64,000 nucleotides of DNA from Eubacteriales bacterium (GTDB lineage: Bacteria > Bacillota > Clostridia > Tissierellales > GPF-1). Positions 44,233 to 53,291 of this stretch are shown here, in pieces. Within the stretch, counting starts at the first letter, position 1; each line of letters starts with the position of its first letter. The notes beneath the pieces were generated by a model. The model was not told where the DNA came from. It did not search any database and worked only from the letters and a program-made list of their open reading frames with translations. The stretch spans positions 1-64,000 of the forward strand of contig DAOUQF010000004.1 in the NCBI GenBank assembly GCA_030625815.1, given 5' to 3'. Position numbers and translations under genes: made by a program.

Positions 44233-44790
44233 TTACGCTCTGGACAAATAATCCCCTGTTCTTGTATCCACTTTAATCTTATCTCCTACATTGACAAAGA
44301 GTGGAACCTGAACAATCGCACCGGTTTCACATGTTGCCGGCTTAGTCGCTCCAGTTGCTGTATTTCCCTTCACTCCAGGATCCGCTTCCGTTACTTCCAA
44401 CTCGACAAAGTTTGGCGGCTCAACCTGGAATGCTCGTCCATCATGGAATTTCATAGTCGCAACATCATTTTCCTTGATGTATTTAATCGCCGCTTCCACT
44501 TGCTCGTAATTCAATGGAATTTGCTCAAATGAAACTGTATCCATAAAATAATACAATTCCCCATCATTGTATAGGTATTGCATATCTTTTGTTTCAATCA
44601 TTGCTTTTTCGAATTTTTCAGTTGGATTGAAAGTTTCCTCTCGAATGGATCCAGTCTTCAAGTTTTTAATCGTTGCTCGAACAAAAGCAGCGCCTTTTCC
44701 TGGCTTTACATGAAGAAAATCAACGATCACGTAAATATCGTTATTTCGTAAAAATGTTAAACCCTTTTTAAAATCACCCGCAGAAATCAT
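44233..44790 (-). CDS. efp: translation elongation factor P
   Basis: 185-aa three-domain factor that rescues ribosomes stalled at polyproline. The N-terminal KOW domain carries the tip lysine in KPGKGAAF at about residue 32, the usual modification site. The C-terminal OB domains end in [13 protein letters not shown], the conserved signature. AGGAGG precedes ATG 44790. Confidence 0.97.
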   Translation of the reverse strand: MISAGDFKKGLTFLRNNDIYVIVDFLHVKPGKGAAFVRATIKNLKTGSIREETFNPTEKFEKAMIETKDMQYLYNDGELYYFMDTVSFEQIPLNYEQVEAAIKYIKENDVATMKFHDGRAFQVEPPNFVELEVTEADPGVKGNTATGATKPATCETGAIVQVPLFVNVGDKIKVDTRTGDYLSRA

Positions 44791-44825
44791 AATTTTCCTC
44801 CTAAATTCTTAAATCATCAATGCTT

Positions 44826-44855
44826 ATTCTACCATACAAACGGGTCAGGAAACAA
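44826..44855 (-). promoter_or_regulatory. efp promoter
   Basis: TTGTTT (44850-44855), 18-bp spacer and TAGAAT (44826-44831) on the minus strand, immediately after aroK. Confidence 0.65.
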
Positions 44856-44856
44856 G

Positions 44857-45381
44857 CTATTTCCGCCGTTCCAACTCCCAATAATACAAGATTTCCTCAA
44901 CAACTTCTTCGTGTGCTTTTTGACCCACATAAATTCGATAATCCGCGGCATCCTCATACAAAGGACGCCGTTGCTCAATCAAATCGCATACGATCGATTT
45001 CCAATTCTCCCGCATCAGCAACGGTCGCTTGATATAGGCATTTTCCAATCGATAAATCAAATTTTTCGGTGTGTTTTCCAAGAGGAAAACAACGCCATGC
45101 TTTTTAAGCAATTCAAGATTTTTGGGGTTCAATATCGTTCCGCCCCCCGTCGAGATCACCGCTTTTTTGTATCGGTGCACCCGTTGAATGGTGTTGTGCT
45201 CCAAATTCCGAAAATACTTCTCGCCATTTTGATCAAAGATTTGAGGAATGGTCCGCTGTTCACGTTTCTCGATCAGAAGATCCGTATCAACAAATTCATA
45301 TCCAATTTGTTTTGCCACGCGCCTTCCGTTGGTGGTTTTTCCCGTTCCCATGAAACCGACCAAGATGATATTTGATTTCAT
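44857..45381 (-). CDS. aroK: shikimate kinase
   Basis: 174-aa P-loop kinase of the aromatic amino-acid pathway. Walker A GFMGTGKTT lies at about 9-17, the shikimate-binding DTD near 33 and RN-L-E near 58, and STGGGTILN near 80. It follows the last pilin-like gene by 11 bp with GGGGAGG upstream, so it is the final gene of the pilus operon. pilMNOPQ-aroK is also the order in gamma-proteobacteria, but here it is probably convergent. Confidence 0.93.
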   Translation of the reverse strand: MKSNIILVGFMGTGKTTNGRRVAKQIGYEFVDTDLLIEKREQRTIPQIFDQNGEKYFRNLEHNTIQRVHRYKKAVISTGGGTILNPKNLELLKKHGVVFLLENTPKNLIYRLENAYIKRPLLMRENWKSIVCDLIEQRRPLYEDAADYRIYVGQKAHEEVVEEILYYWELERRK

Positions 45382-45392
45382 TTTGCCTCCCC

Positions 45393-45872
45393 TTATCCCT
45401 CTTTCTTATAAAGATATATGCGATTTGTCCATACGTCAACTGTGATTTTCCTGCGATATGTCTTTTTTTCATCAAAGAAGGTTAAGGTCCCCGGCATCCC
45501 CAGTGTCAAATTCGGATCAAAGCGAATTTTTGTGCCCATATTCGACTGAATCAACAACCGTTCCGGAAGCTCTACAGTCTTTATGATTTCCCAATTGGGG
45601 TATTTCTCTCGGCAATCTAATCTTTCAATAAAGACTGTCCGATATCCCCCTAAACCATCCACGATATCATGATCGTAAAACTCCATACGGTACAGGGACT
45701 CCGTGCGATAGGTATACTCCCGCAGATTGATCATTTCATAATAAAAGCCCTTGACGAAAGAATCGTATTTCAAGGTGTTTATCGGAATCCTCGGAATGGC
45801 CAAGGAAAGAATAATTCCCATAACGGCCAAAGCCATCAGCAATTCCAATAGCGTAAACCCACATCGCTTCAT
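45393..45872 (-). CDS. prepilin-like protein (type IV pilin N-terminus)
   Basis: 159-aa protein. MKRCG is a very short leader; cleavage before FTLLELLMAL gives an N-terminal Phe with Glu5 and a hydrophobic alpha1 helix. The C-terminal part is beta-rich and unlike major pilins. It is probably a minor pilin or pseudopilin (GspH/FimT-like). It overlaps the upstream gene by 4 bp. Confidence 0.85.
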   Translation of the reverse strand: MKRCGFTLLELLMALAVMGIILSLAIPRIPINTLKYDSFVKGFYYEMINLREYTYRTESLYRMEFYDHDIVDGLGGYRTVFIERLDCREKYPNWEIIKTVELPERLLIQSNMGTKIRFDPNLTLGMPGTLTFFDEKKTYRRKITVDVWTNRIYLYKKEG

Positions 45873-46402
45873 CCTAGATTCCTCATAGCAAAATAGAAAT
45901 CATAGGACTTTTTCAAGTTTCCCTCTTCGAAGATTAAAAAAAGGTGAAGGAGCGGGGTCCCCTTATGATCTTCTCTTTCTATCCATGTGCATTGAGCGTC
46001 AATAATATGATTCGCAAGAGGTTTTTTCACATGCACATATCCATCGGTCACATCCCAAAGCTGCAATTGTTTTCCCTCTTGAACAAATCGAATTGTCTTC
46101 CATCCTGAAAAGCCAAGGATCGGACAATTATTTTCATGATACGAAAAATCAATAGCAGAAATCGGCATTCGCGCATCGGTAGAATGAATCGATACTTCTT
46201 CGACCGAATACAGGGTTTCAAAGAAAAATTCAGAAATATATCGTTCTTCGTCTTCAATGCAAATCCGTTCCGCAATGCCAGCCGCGATTCGATTCTCCAC
46301 AACGATGATCTGAATCAAAATCACAAGAAAAACCCCGACAACTCCTAGCGTAACCAGCAGTTCGATCAGGGTAAATCCAATCTTTCGAGTATCTGTTTTC
46401 AT
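45869..46402 (-). CDS. prepilin-like protein (minor pilin)
   Basis: 177-aa protein with leader MKTDTRKIG, cleavage before FTLIELLVTL, Glu5 and a hydrophobic helix to about residue 30. The globular region is of the GspJ/PilW-like size, without a recognised domain. AAGGAAG lies upstream. Part of the pilus operon. Confidence 0.85.
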   Translation of the reverse strand: MKTDTRKIGFTLIELLVTLGVVGVFLVILIQIIVVENRIAAGIAERICIEDEERYISEFFFETLYSVEEVSIHSTDARMPISAIDFSYHENNCPILGFSGWKTIRFVQEGKQLQLWDVTDGYVHVKKPLANHIIDAQCTWIEREDHKGTPLLHLFLIFEEGNLKKSYDFYFAMRNLG

Positions 46403-46429
46403 TTTCCTTCTTCCACTTCCTTATCCTTG

Positions 46430-47041
46430 TTAGTCGAATTTTAAATTCCTCAAGTGATAAAAAAGATCATATTGCTTTGTAATGCCATCATGTAGGTAAT
46501 TGATCTTCACTTTTACCAGGCTCACCACGCGGCGATCCTGCGACAATCTTCGATAGAAAGCGACATGAGGTTCGATCCCAGTTGCAAGATGCTCCCCAAG
46601 TGTCGCTGTATCTATTAAATTTGCAACAACAACTGAATCCGTATACCGATTCATAACCAATTCATTGGCATTCGTCGCGTCGCGACCAAAGGTTACAATT
46701 ACTTTAGCTGTACTATCATCAGACTTTGTATAACTCAATCGAGTATTTTCCAGAGGCACTTCATTGGGTGAAAAATAACCGGGAGTTCCTGAATTTTGAA
46801 GGATAGAGTTGTATCCGTTTCCATCTTCAAGATCAACAAGAACATCCTCTGCCGCGATAAACTCCTGAATAATACGATCATTCACATCTTTGTTTTCCGC
46901 ACTTAACACCAAATAGGCATCCACATCACGAATGATGGCATACTGAGAAGACATCATGGAGATGATAAATGTCATAATCACCCCGACAATGACAAGGGTT
47001 ACCAATAATTCAATTAAGGTAAAGCCATCATTTCTTTTCAT
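46430..47041 (-). CDS. prepilin-like protein (minor pilin, PilW/GspJ-like)
   Basis: 203-aa protein with leader MKRNDG, cleavage before FTLIELLVTL, Glu5 and one hydrophobic helix. Its beta-rich C-terminus carries two forms of a NLKFD-type ending shared with its neighbour (both end in HLRNL/AMRNL), suggesting duplication. Function as a minor pilin is inferred from position. Confidence 0.85.
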   Translation of the reverse strand: MKRNDGFTLIELLVTLVIVGVIMTFIISMMSSQYAIIRDVDAYLVLSAENKDVNDRIIQEFIAAEDVLVDLEDGNGYNSILQNSGTPGYFSPNEVPLENTRLSYTKSDDSTAKVIVTFGRDATNANELVMNRYTDSVVVANLIDTATLGEHLATGIEPHVAFYRRLSQDRRVVSLVKVKINYLHDGITKQYDLFYHLRNLKFD

Positions 47042-47056
47042 AATCCCGATTCTCCA

Positions 47057-47614
47057 TTACAGTGAATTTGAATAATTCAATTCCTTACCCACAAAAAAGC
47101 TTCCATAACCATCAGCCGGTCTTGCAGCTGGGAAAAAAAAGGTTACCCGAATCTTTCTATGCGAATTCCCTCCTGATACAAGAATATCCAGTTCCAATTC
47201 ATGGGTCGAGGCATCCGGCCAAAAACTCCCGCCGTTTGCATCCGTAACTGAAATTGTCAAACTAGAAAAAGCCGACTCGCCAACAATGGTTTCGACCGTC
47301 GGATACATAAACCCAGACAATCCATATAAATAATCATCATGCGTGTCAGTCGTATAATTGGTTATTAACTGACCGACTTCAATAGATTCTATCGCATCGT
47401 CATTTGCAAGTTCCTCTAGCAGATAAAATTCAATAGAATCAGCAACCCCTTCTGCCAAGTACATTGCCTGTTCATTTTCCGCTTCAATTGCGGCAAAACG
47501 AATATTTTGCGTATTGAACCGCAAGAGAGAAGCGACGATCAAAACAACGGCGCTCATCATGACAATCAACAAAAGAAGGACAGCGCCCTCTTCGCTTTTT
47601 CGATGTCGTCTCAT
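47057..47614 (-). CDS. PilX/GspK-like minor pilin
   Basis: 185-aa protein. EEGAVLLLLIVMMSAVVLIV replaces the usual FTLIE start. It has a glycine cleavage site but no Glu5, as in GspK/PilX pseudopilins that sit at the pilus tip. A conserved-looking MYLAEGVADS follows the helix, typical of this group. ATG 47614 overlaps the upstream stop, with GGAGG before it; GTG 47617 is less well placed. Confidence 0.78.
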   Translation of the reverse strand: MRRHRKSEEGAVLLLLIVMMSAVVLIVASLLRFNTQNIRFAAIEAENEQAMYLAEGVADSIEFYLLEELANDDAIESIEVGQLITNYTTDTHDDYLYGLSGFMYPTVETIVGESAFSSLTISVTDANGGSFWPDASTHELELDILVSGGNSHRKIRVTFFFPAARPADGYGSFFVGKELNYSNSL

Positions 47615-48051
47615 CACAATTCCTCCAAGTTCTTGACCGTCATTAAAATCACTTTACGATCATTCTCATCCTTGCTCCTGGCAATGACCGCAATCTGATA
47701 GAGGACCTTATGGCTGTTATTGCCATCTTCCAAACGGTAGGCGCCGATTGCATATTCGTATTCCGTTCCCACGGTTCGATAAGTGGGTGAATCGATCCAC
47801 CCCTGATACGCCGTATCGCTCGTATAGACATAATTGGCGGTCATCACCGAATACATCTCCGTTACGGATTCCGCCGCCATCACCAATTCCATCTGATTCT
47901 GCACAATAATATTCAGATCGGTAACGGTTTTATCGATTTCCTCCGCCCGTTTCACCGCATACAAATAGGAAAAAGTGGAAACGATAACAATGGATAACAA
48001 GCCCAAGGCTAGCAATACTTCAATTAGTGTAAAGCCTGACCGTTTTGACAT
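47614..48051 (-). CDS. prepilin-like protein (GspI/PilV-like)
   Basis: 145-aa protein with leader MSKRSG, cleavage before FTLIEVLLAL and Glu5. The FTLIEVLLALGLLSI helix resembles PilV/GspI minor pilins. It is the first of five pilin-like genes after pilO. Confidence 0.85.
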   Translation of the reverse strand: MSKRSGFTLIEVLLALGLLSIVIVSTFSYLYAVKRAEEIDKTVTDLNIIVQNQMELVMAAESVTEMYSVMTANYVYTSDTAYQGWIDSPTYRTVGTEYEYAIGAYRLEDGNNSHKVLYQIAVIARSKDENDRKVILMTVKNLEEL

Positions 48052-48062
48052 AAACTCATCCC

Positions 48063-48707
48063 CTAAACGTCTGTTTCATTCAGCAACACATATAAAGTGG
48101 TTTCCAGATTCACCGTATAATTCGATCCGTCCAAATCATCTTCTGGCTTTTCCAAGTCAATGACATTGATATTCACGGATTTCAAATTCGTATGCAGGGA
48201 CTCGACCAAGTTAACCAATTCATCGTAATTGCAGGTCAGCTCCGTGTAGAATTTGATTTTCCCAATGGACAGGCTCGGATTCGCTGTCTCTTCTTTGACA
48301 AGATCAGTAAAATTGATGTAATCATACTCCAGATCCACGGCGCTAAAGGCGTTATTAACGTCCCGTACAATCAAAGTCTGGCTGGGCTGAATATACCATT
48401 GATCCGAATTGAATTCAATCTGATCAATTTCTTGATAGTATTGTTCCTCCAAGATTCCTTGTTCCGCAATCCGTTGATTGATTTGATCCAAGGTTTCTTG
48501 TGAAGTTTCCTTCACCTGTCTCAATTCTCTCAGCTCTGTGTTCTTTGGCATATAGAGTAAAACAAAGATCAACAAAACCAAAACGAGCGGAAGGTATTGC
48601 AGCAAGTTTTTCGATTGCTGCGAGAGGGGCGCACGTTTCTTGACATCTTGATTTTCATTTTCATTGTTCTCATTAGGTTTTTTCTTGAAGATATTATTGA
48701 TTTTCAT
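48063..48707 (-). CDS. pilO: PilO-like pilus assembly protein
   Basis: 214-aa bitopic protein with an Asn/Glu/Lys-rich cytoplasmic N-terminus (1-32), one transmembrane helix (about 36-53), a coiled coil (about 58-95) and a periplasmic-type ferredoxin-like domain, here facing outward in a monoderm. It is assigned by architecture and by following pilM and pilN, and overlaps pilN by 14 bp. Confidence 0.75.
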   Translation of the reverse strand: MKINNIFKKKPNENNENENQDVKKRAPLSQQSKNLLQYLPLVLVLLIFVLLYMPKNTELRELRQVKETSQETLDQINQRIAEQGILEEQYYQEIDQIEFNSDQWYIQPSQTLIVRDVNNAFSAVDLEYDYINFTDLVKEETANPSLSIGKIKFYTELTCNYDELVNLVESLHTNLKSVNINVIDLEKPEDDLDGSNYTVNLETTLYVLLNETDV

Positions 48708-49248
48708 AATCGCTGCCCTCTAGTTCGCAATTGATGTTTGCGACATACTCGCCAAGATCTGTCCGCGCAATATTATCGACCTGTACCTGTTCAAAAAAAT
48801 CACTGGAATCGAGATTGCTTTGGAAGATAAACAATTCGGTTTCATCCGTCGTTCTTGCCTGCATATACACATTCTTGCCGTTCAACCGGAATTCATCCAG
48901 CTGGATTCCATCAGCCATCAGCTGCCGTGTGTTTTTCAACACATTGGCATTGATCAAATAATAGCCATCCAATCGCGTTGAGACATCCAAGACCGTTGTG
49001 TTCAACGCGCTTGCATTGGCAATATCGGTTTCACTCAAAAAATTCGCTTGCATTGCCTGAGCCGTTTCAATCATCCGATCGAGTTGAACGATCTCTTCTT
49101 CCGTATTCTTAATATTTGTTCGAACCAAGATGTAAAGCGTAATCATCGCAAAAATCGTCACACCATACAATGTCGCAAGAAACCAGCGTCTCTGATTGCT
49201 TCTTCTATGCTTTTTTAAGTTGATCGAGAAAAAGTTAATATCATACAT
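48694..49248 (-). CDS. pilN: PilN-like pilus assembly protein
   Basis: 184-aa bitopic protein. The N-terminal cytoplasmic MYDINFFSINLKKHRR is the short PilN-type segment that docks on PilM (INFF/NLL motif), followed by one helix (about 25-45) and a coiled coil. ATG 49248 is preceded by GGGAGGTGAG; an earlier in-frame start has no ribosome binding site. Confidence 0.78.
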   Translation of the reverse strand: MYDINFFSINLKKHRRSNQRRWFLATLYGVTIFAMITLYILVRTNIKNTEEEIVQLDRMIETAQAMQANFLSETDIANASALNTTVLDVSTRLDGYYLINANVLKNTRQLMADGIQLDEFRLNGKNVYMQARTTDETELFIFQSNLDSSDFFEQVQVDNIARTDLGEYVANINCELEGSDYENQ

Positions 49249-49252
49249 GAAC

Positions 49253-50248
49253 TCACCTCCCAGCCCGACGACTTGATTGAACCTCAATTGCGGCTCCGAT
49301 CATCGGGAGAAAAAGATTGGACTTGGTTTGATTGGTCACATTGGATATGGAACGAATCGTCTTGGCAGGCACCAAAAGGCTCTCTTCAAACAACTCATCC
49401 AGATTTTCCCCTTGTGTCGCTTGACCCATCAACAAGATATTCGATATGCTTTTATTCTTTTTATGCGTCAGATAAAACCGAAACGTATTTTGAATTGTAT
49501 CAAATTGCTGATAGATCCGATCCACCAACGGCCGTTCATCTTCGGCATCCAAGAGAATTTTTCGATTTAAGTCGACATTGCCATCACTGATAAAATAGAG
49601 ATTGATTCGATTGAAATCAATATCGAAAATCGCAAAGGTTTGATCGCGCTGAATCGGTATATTGTTGAAAGACTGTACCGCCATGATTTGTTTCGTCAAG
49701 GCATTGGAGTTGATATCCAAACGACCCGGTTTCAATCCCAGCTCGCCGACAAGGACCCAAATATCTTGATAAAGGGTTTTTGACAGAATCACAGTAGACA
49801 TGACATATTTCTTGGCACCATCGTCGATCTGATCCACAAGCCTATATTGGAGATGATAATCCGCCGTATCGATCAATAGAGATTCTTTGATCTCATAGGC
49901 TACAACAGAATCCAACAGCTTTTTCTCGACCTGCGGAATTTGAACGTCCCGCGTCAAGACCAAACTGTTTTCCAAAGAAAGCGCCAATCGTTTTGACTTT
50001 GGTTTCAACTCGCTAATCGCCTTTGCCAATTCCGCTTGAAGCATTTCTGGTTTCAGAATATGCGACTTGTCCATCACCTCTTCATCAAATCCATAGCTCT
50101 TCACTCCGCGGATCGTGAAATCACACTGAATGCGATCAACTAGACCCTCTTTCATAAGCACATTGTCGAAAGTCGATCGATAGTCGATGACTCGAAAATA
50201 ATTTGAGCCGAGTTCGATTCCAATCCAATCTTGATTCTTATTCGCCAC
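49253..50248 (-). CDS. pilM: PilM-like actin-fold pilus protein
   Basis: 331-aa cytoplasmic actin-like ATPase-fold protein that links PilN to the pilus machinery. GIELGSNYFRVIDY near residue 10 is the first phosphate loop, and FAIFDIDFNRINLYF near 185 the second. GTG 50248 has GGGTGA at proper distance and is preferred to GTG 50257. The sequence is divergent; assignment is helped by the pilD-pilM-pilN-pilO order. Confidence 0.8.
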   Translation of the reverse strand: MANKNQDWIGIELGSNYFRVIDYRSTFDNVLMKEGLVDRIQCDFTIRGVKSYGFDEEVMDKSHILKPEMLQAELAKAISELKPKSKRLALSLENSLVLTRDVQIPQVEKKLLDSVVAYEIKESLLIDTADYHLQYRLVDQIDDGAKKYVMSTVILSKTLYQDIWVLVGELGLKPGRLDINSNALTKQIMAVQSFNNIPIQRDQTFAIFDIDFNRINLYFISDGNVDLNRKILLDAEDERPLVDRIYQQFDTIQNTFRFYLTHKKNKSISNILLMGQATQGENLDELFEESLLVPAKTIRSISNVTNQTKSNLFLPMIGAAIEVQSSRRAGR

Positions 50249-50264
50249 TTTCTTCACCCTCTCT

Positions 50265-51017
50265 CTATAGATTAAACCATTGAAAATACCAATTCATTAT
50301 TGGATCTGCAAAAAATATGCCGAAAATCGCGGCAAGCGATATAAAGGGTCCAAAGGGAATTCGATCTTTTCTTGTTTTCACCTTCGCTGCCAATAAAAAG
50401 ACAGACAAAATCGCACCGACAATAATCGAAAAAAACAAAACAAACAGTCCGTTTTTAAAACCAAACCAAAGACCCAATACGGCAAACATCTTCGCATCTC
50501 CCATACCCATTCCATTGGTTAAAACCACAATAAGCAATATTAATAAACCACATACTGCAAATCCCAATAATTCGGTCCAATAGCTTTGACTCACTATCAT
50601 CTTAATAATTGCAAGGATCCCAATTCCAAGATTAAACTCGTCCGGAATAATCATCTCCTTGTAATCCACCAAAAAGATCACGATCAAGAACGAGTAAAAC
50701 AGCCAATTCAACACCACCAACGCAATCTCAGCCCCGTTGCTCGGCTGCATAAAACTCCAGATCAGGGCGAATCCAATGCCCGTTATGGTTTCGATCAAGG
50801 GATATTGCCAAGATATTTTTTCTCTGCAATACCGGCATCTCCCCTTCATCATTAAAAAACTGACAACTGGCACCAAATCCAATGGTCCCAATCGATGATC
50901 ACAATTTGGACAATGAGATGGTGGAAATATCAAACTCTCTTCTCTCGGTACCCGATAGGCCACAACGTTTAGAAAGGATCCCCAAATCAATCCCAATACT
51001 CCTGTCAATATCGTCAT
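50265..51017 (-). CDS. pilD: prepilin peptidase PilD
   Basis: 250-aa polytopic membrane aspartyl protease/N-methyltransferase that cuts prepilin leaders and methylates the new N-terminus. The zinc-binding four cysteines (CPNC, CRYC) lie near 34-61. The catalytic aspartates are in VDYKEMIIPD near 120 and GMGMGDAK near 170. It should process the pilin-like proteins encoded downstream. Confidence 0.93.
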   Translation of the reverse strand: MTILTGVLGLIWGSFLNVVAYRVPREESLIFPPSHCPNCDHRLGPLDLVPVVSFLMMKGRCRYCREKISWQYPLIETITGIGFALIWSFMQPSNGAEIALVVLNWLFYSFLIVIFLVDYKEMIIPDEFNLGIGILAIIKMIVSQSYWTELLGFAVCGLLILLIVVLTNGMGMGDAKMFAVLGLWFGFKNGLFVLFFSIIVGAILSVFLLAAKVKTRKDRIPFGPFISLAAIFGIFFADPIMNWYFQWFNL

Positions 51018-51029
51018 CTGTCGCTCCTT

Positions 51030-52235
51030 CTACATGATTTGTTCAAACATCCCAAACATCGGAAGCAGCATCGCAATTACAATGGTTCCGACCATGCCTG
51101 CAACCAATATAAGCATTGCCGGCTCTAACATCTGTGTGAATTTCTTTAAGGCGAAATCAACTTCTTCTTCAAAATAAACCGCCGTATCATCAAGAATGGA
51201 ATCCAATGTACCAGATTCTTCGCCTATTCGAACCATCAGGGACAACATTTCCGGAAACTGGGAGATCGCTCTCAATTTCGTTGACAATTGATGTCCGCGT
51301 TTGATATCCTCTTGCACACTCATCAATTGTTCCTGAAAGACAACGTTTTTCAAGACGGAGGCAGACTGGCCCAATGCTTCCACAATATCCAAACCGCTGG
51401 CTAAAAGTGTCGAAAGGGTTCGGGTGAAAAGTGCTGTCTTTGAACCGATATAGACATGCTTGTACCCCGGGATCTGCGTCTTGAAACGATCAATGATATA
51501 CCGTCCCCGCTTGGTCTGTTGAAATGCACGCCCAGCCAGGAACAGGACAACCATTCCCCCTAAAAGTAAATACCAATAATTTTCCAAAAAATCACCCATC
51601 GCAACAACCGCTGCTGTTAATCCGGGCAACTCCGCATCATTTTGCGAAAAGATCTCGACAAATGTCGGCATAACAAAGGTTAAAATGAAGACCAACACAG
51701 AAACGGCAACACCGACGACAATCAAAGGATACCGCGTCGCATTGGCCAGCTTTCGCTGCAAATCCGTTTCCTTCTCATATTGAACGGCCAGGCGTTCAAA
51801 AATAATATCCAACTGCCCGCTCTGCTCGCCCGCTGAGATCATATTGGTATAAAATGCATCGAAATACTTGGGGTATTTCCCCATCGCCTTTGACAGATAA
51901 AAACCCTTTTGCACATCATCCGCAATCTTTCGCAGAGCTTCAGAAAAAGATTTGTTTTTTGTCTGCCGCGCATAGATCTCCAGGGTGTCTATCATCGGCA
52001 AACCAGCACGAAACATCGTGCTTACTTGCCGACTAAAAATCGCCAAATCACGCTTCTTCATTTTTTTTGCGCCGAAAGACAAGGAAATTTCTCTCGATCC
52101 CCGGCTCTGCTTGATCTTCAGCGGCATGAGCTTTTGCTTTTCCAATTGCAGCACTGCAGCTTCGTGACTGTCAGCCGATAGGACGCCTTCTATTACATTT
52201 CCATTTTGTAACGCGCTATACTTGAAATTCGCCAT
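51030..52235 (-). CDS. pilC: type IV pilus inner-membrane platform protein PilC
   Basis: 401-aa GspF/PilC family platform with two T2SSF domains and three transmembrane helices (near 170, 220 and 375). The conserved SRQVSTMFRAGLP motif is near 68 and its repeat RTLSTLLASGLDIVEAL near 270. It couples the PilB and PilT motors to pilin assembly. Confidence 0.93.
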   Translation of the reverse strand: MANFKYSALQNGNVIEGVLSADSHEAAVLQLEKQKLMPLKIKQSRGSREISLSFGAKKMKKRDLAIFSRQVSTMFRAGLPMIDTLEIYARQTKNKSFSEALRKIADDVQKGFYLSKAMGKYPKYFDAFYTNMISAGEQSGQLDIIFERLAVQYEKETDLQRKLANATRYPLIVVGVAVSVLVFILTFVMPTFVEIFSQNDAELPGLTAAVVAMGDFLENYWYLLLGGMVVLFLAGRAFQQTKRGRYIIDRFKTQIPGYKHVYIGSKTALFTRTLSTLLASGLDIVEALGQSASVLKNVVFQEQLMSVQEDIKRGHQLSTKLRAISQFPEMLSLMVRIGEESGTLDSILDDTAVYFEEEVDFALKKFTQMLEPAMLILVAGMVGTIVIAMLLPMFGMFEQIM

Positions 52236-52253
52236 AAGCTCACCCTTTTCCCA

Positions 52254-53282
52254 TTAATCCATAAAGAACCGTTCGAAAGTTTCGCGGTCAATCTTTCCGC
52301 TTTGATTCATCTGAGTCAGATATTGATTAAAGGTTCTCATCCCCAACCCCGCATTGGTCTGAATCATATTATTGATTTGATGCGTCTTTCCTTCCCGGAT
52401 CAGATTTCGGATCGCATTGTTTGCAATCATGATTTCCAATGCCGGAATCAATCCATTATGCTGCGCATTTGGCAACAAACGTTGCGAAATAACTGAGATC
52501 AACACATTGGCCAATTGAACTCGAATTTGCTGTTGCTGATCTGGAGGAAACACGTCCACAATCCGGTCAATCGTCTTTGCCGATCCCATGGTATGCAGGG
52601 TGGAAAAAACCAAGTGTCCGGTTTCAGCGGCAACAAGCGCCGTTGTAATGGTTTCCAAGTCACGCATCTCGCCCACGAGGATAACATCGGGATCCTGCCG
52701 CAGGGCAGCACGCAAACTCTTGCCAAAACTGATCGTGTCGTCGCCCAATTCCCTTTGATTGACAATACAGCTGTGATGCTGATGCACATATTCAATCGGG
52801 TCTTCAATGGTGACAATATGTCCCCGTTTTCGGTGATTGATAATATCGATCATGGAAGCCAGCGAAGTTGATTTTCCACTCCCCGTCGGTCCTGTTACAA
52901 TGATCAGCCCTTGCTCTTTCATGCATAAGTCCCCAAGGCTTGCGGGAAGCGAAAGCTCTTCCAAGGATGGAATCGAGGCATTCAACCGACGCAACGCAAA
53001 GGCATATTTCCCCTTTTGCCGATAGGCATTGACTCGATATCGCGTTCCGGATCTTGAGGTATAGGCAAAATCGCAATCGCCTGTTTTTTCAAATGTGCGT
53101 TTGTGCTTATCGGACACAAAACTATTATACAACTCAAAGAGCAGATCATCATCGATAACCCCCTCGGAAAGAGACACGAGTTCTTTGTTGACGCGGATTT
53201 TCGGCGGCGACCCAAAGGTAAGATGCAGGTCAGAAGCACGGTATCGCTCAGTAAGTTCCAATAATCGCTCTAGATAGTTCAT
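52254..53282 (-). CDS. pilT: pilus retraction ATPase PilT
   Basis: 342-aa hexameric ATPase powering pilus retraction (twitching, DNA uptake). Walker A GPTGSGKST lies near residue 130, the Asp box/Walker B VGEMRDLET near 198, the His box HTMGSAKTID near 225, and the PilT-specific AIRNLIREGKTHQ near 290. These separate it from PilB. TAGGAGG precedes its ATG. Confidence 0.95.
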   Translation of the reverse strand: MNYLERLLELTERYRASDLHLTFGSPPKIRVNKELVSLSEGVIDDDLLFELYNSFVSDKHKRTFEKTGDCDFAYTSRSGTRYRVNAYRQKGKYAFALRRLNASIPSLEELSLPASLGDLCMKEQGLIIVTGPTGSGKSTSLASMIDIINHRKRGHIVTIEDPIEYVHQHHSCIVNQRELGDDTISFGKSLRAALRQDPDVILVGEMRDLETITTALVAAETGHLVFSTLHTMGSAKTIDRIVDVFPPDQQQQIRVQLANVLISVISQRLLPNAQHNGLIPALEIMIANNAIRNLIREGKTHQINNMIQTNAGLGMRTFNQYLTQMNQSGKIDRETFERFFMD

Positions 53283-53291
53283 GATAACCTC

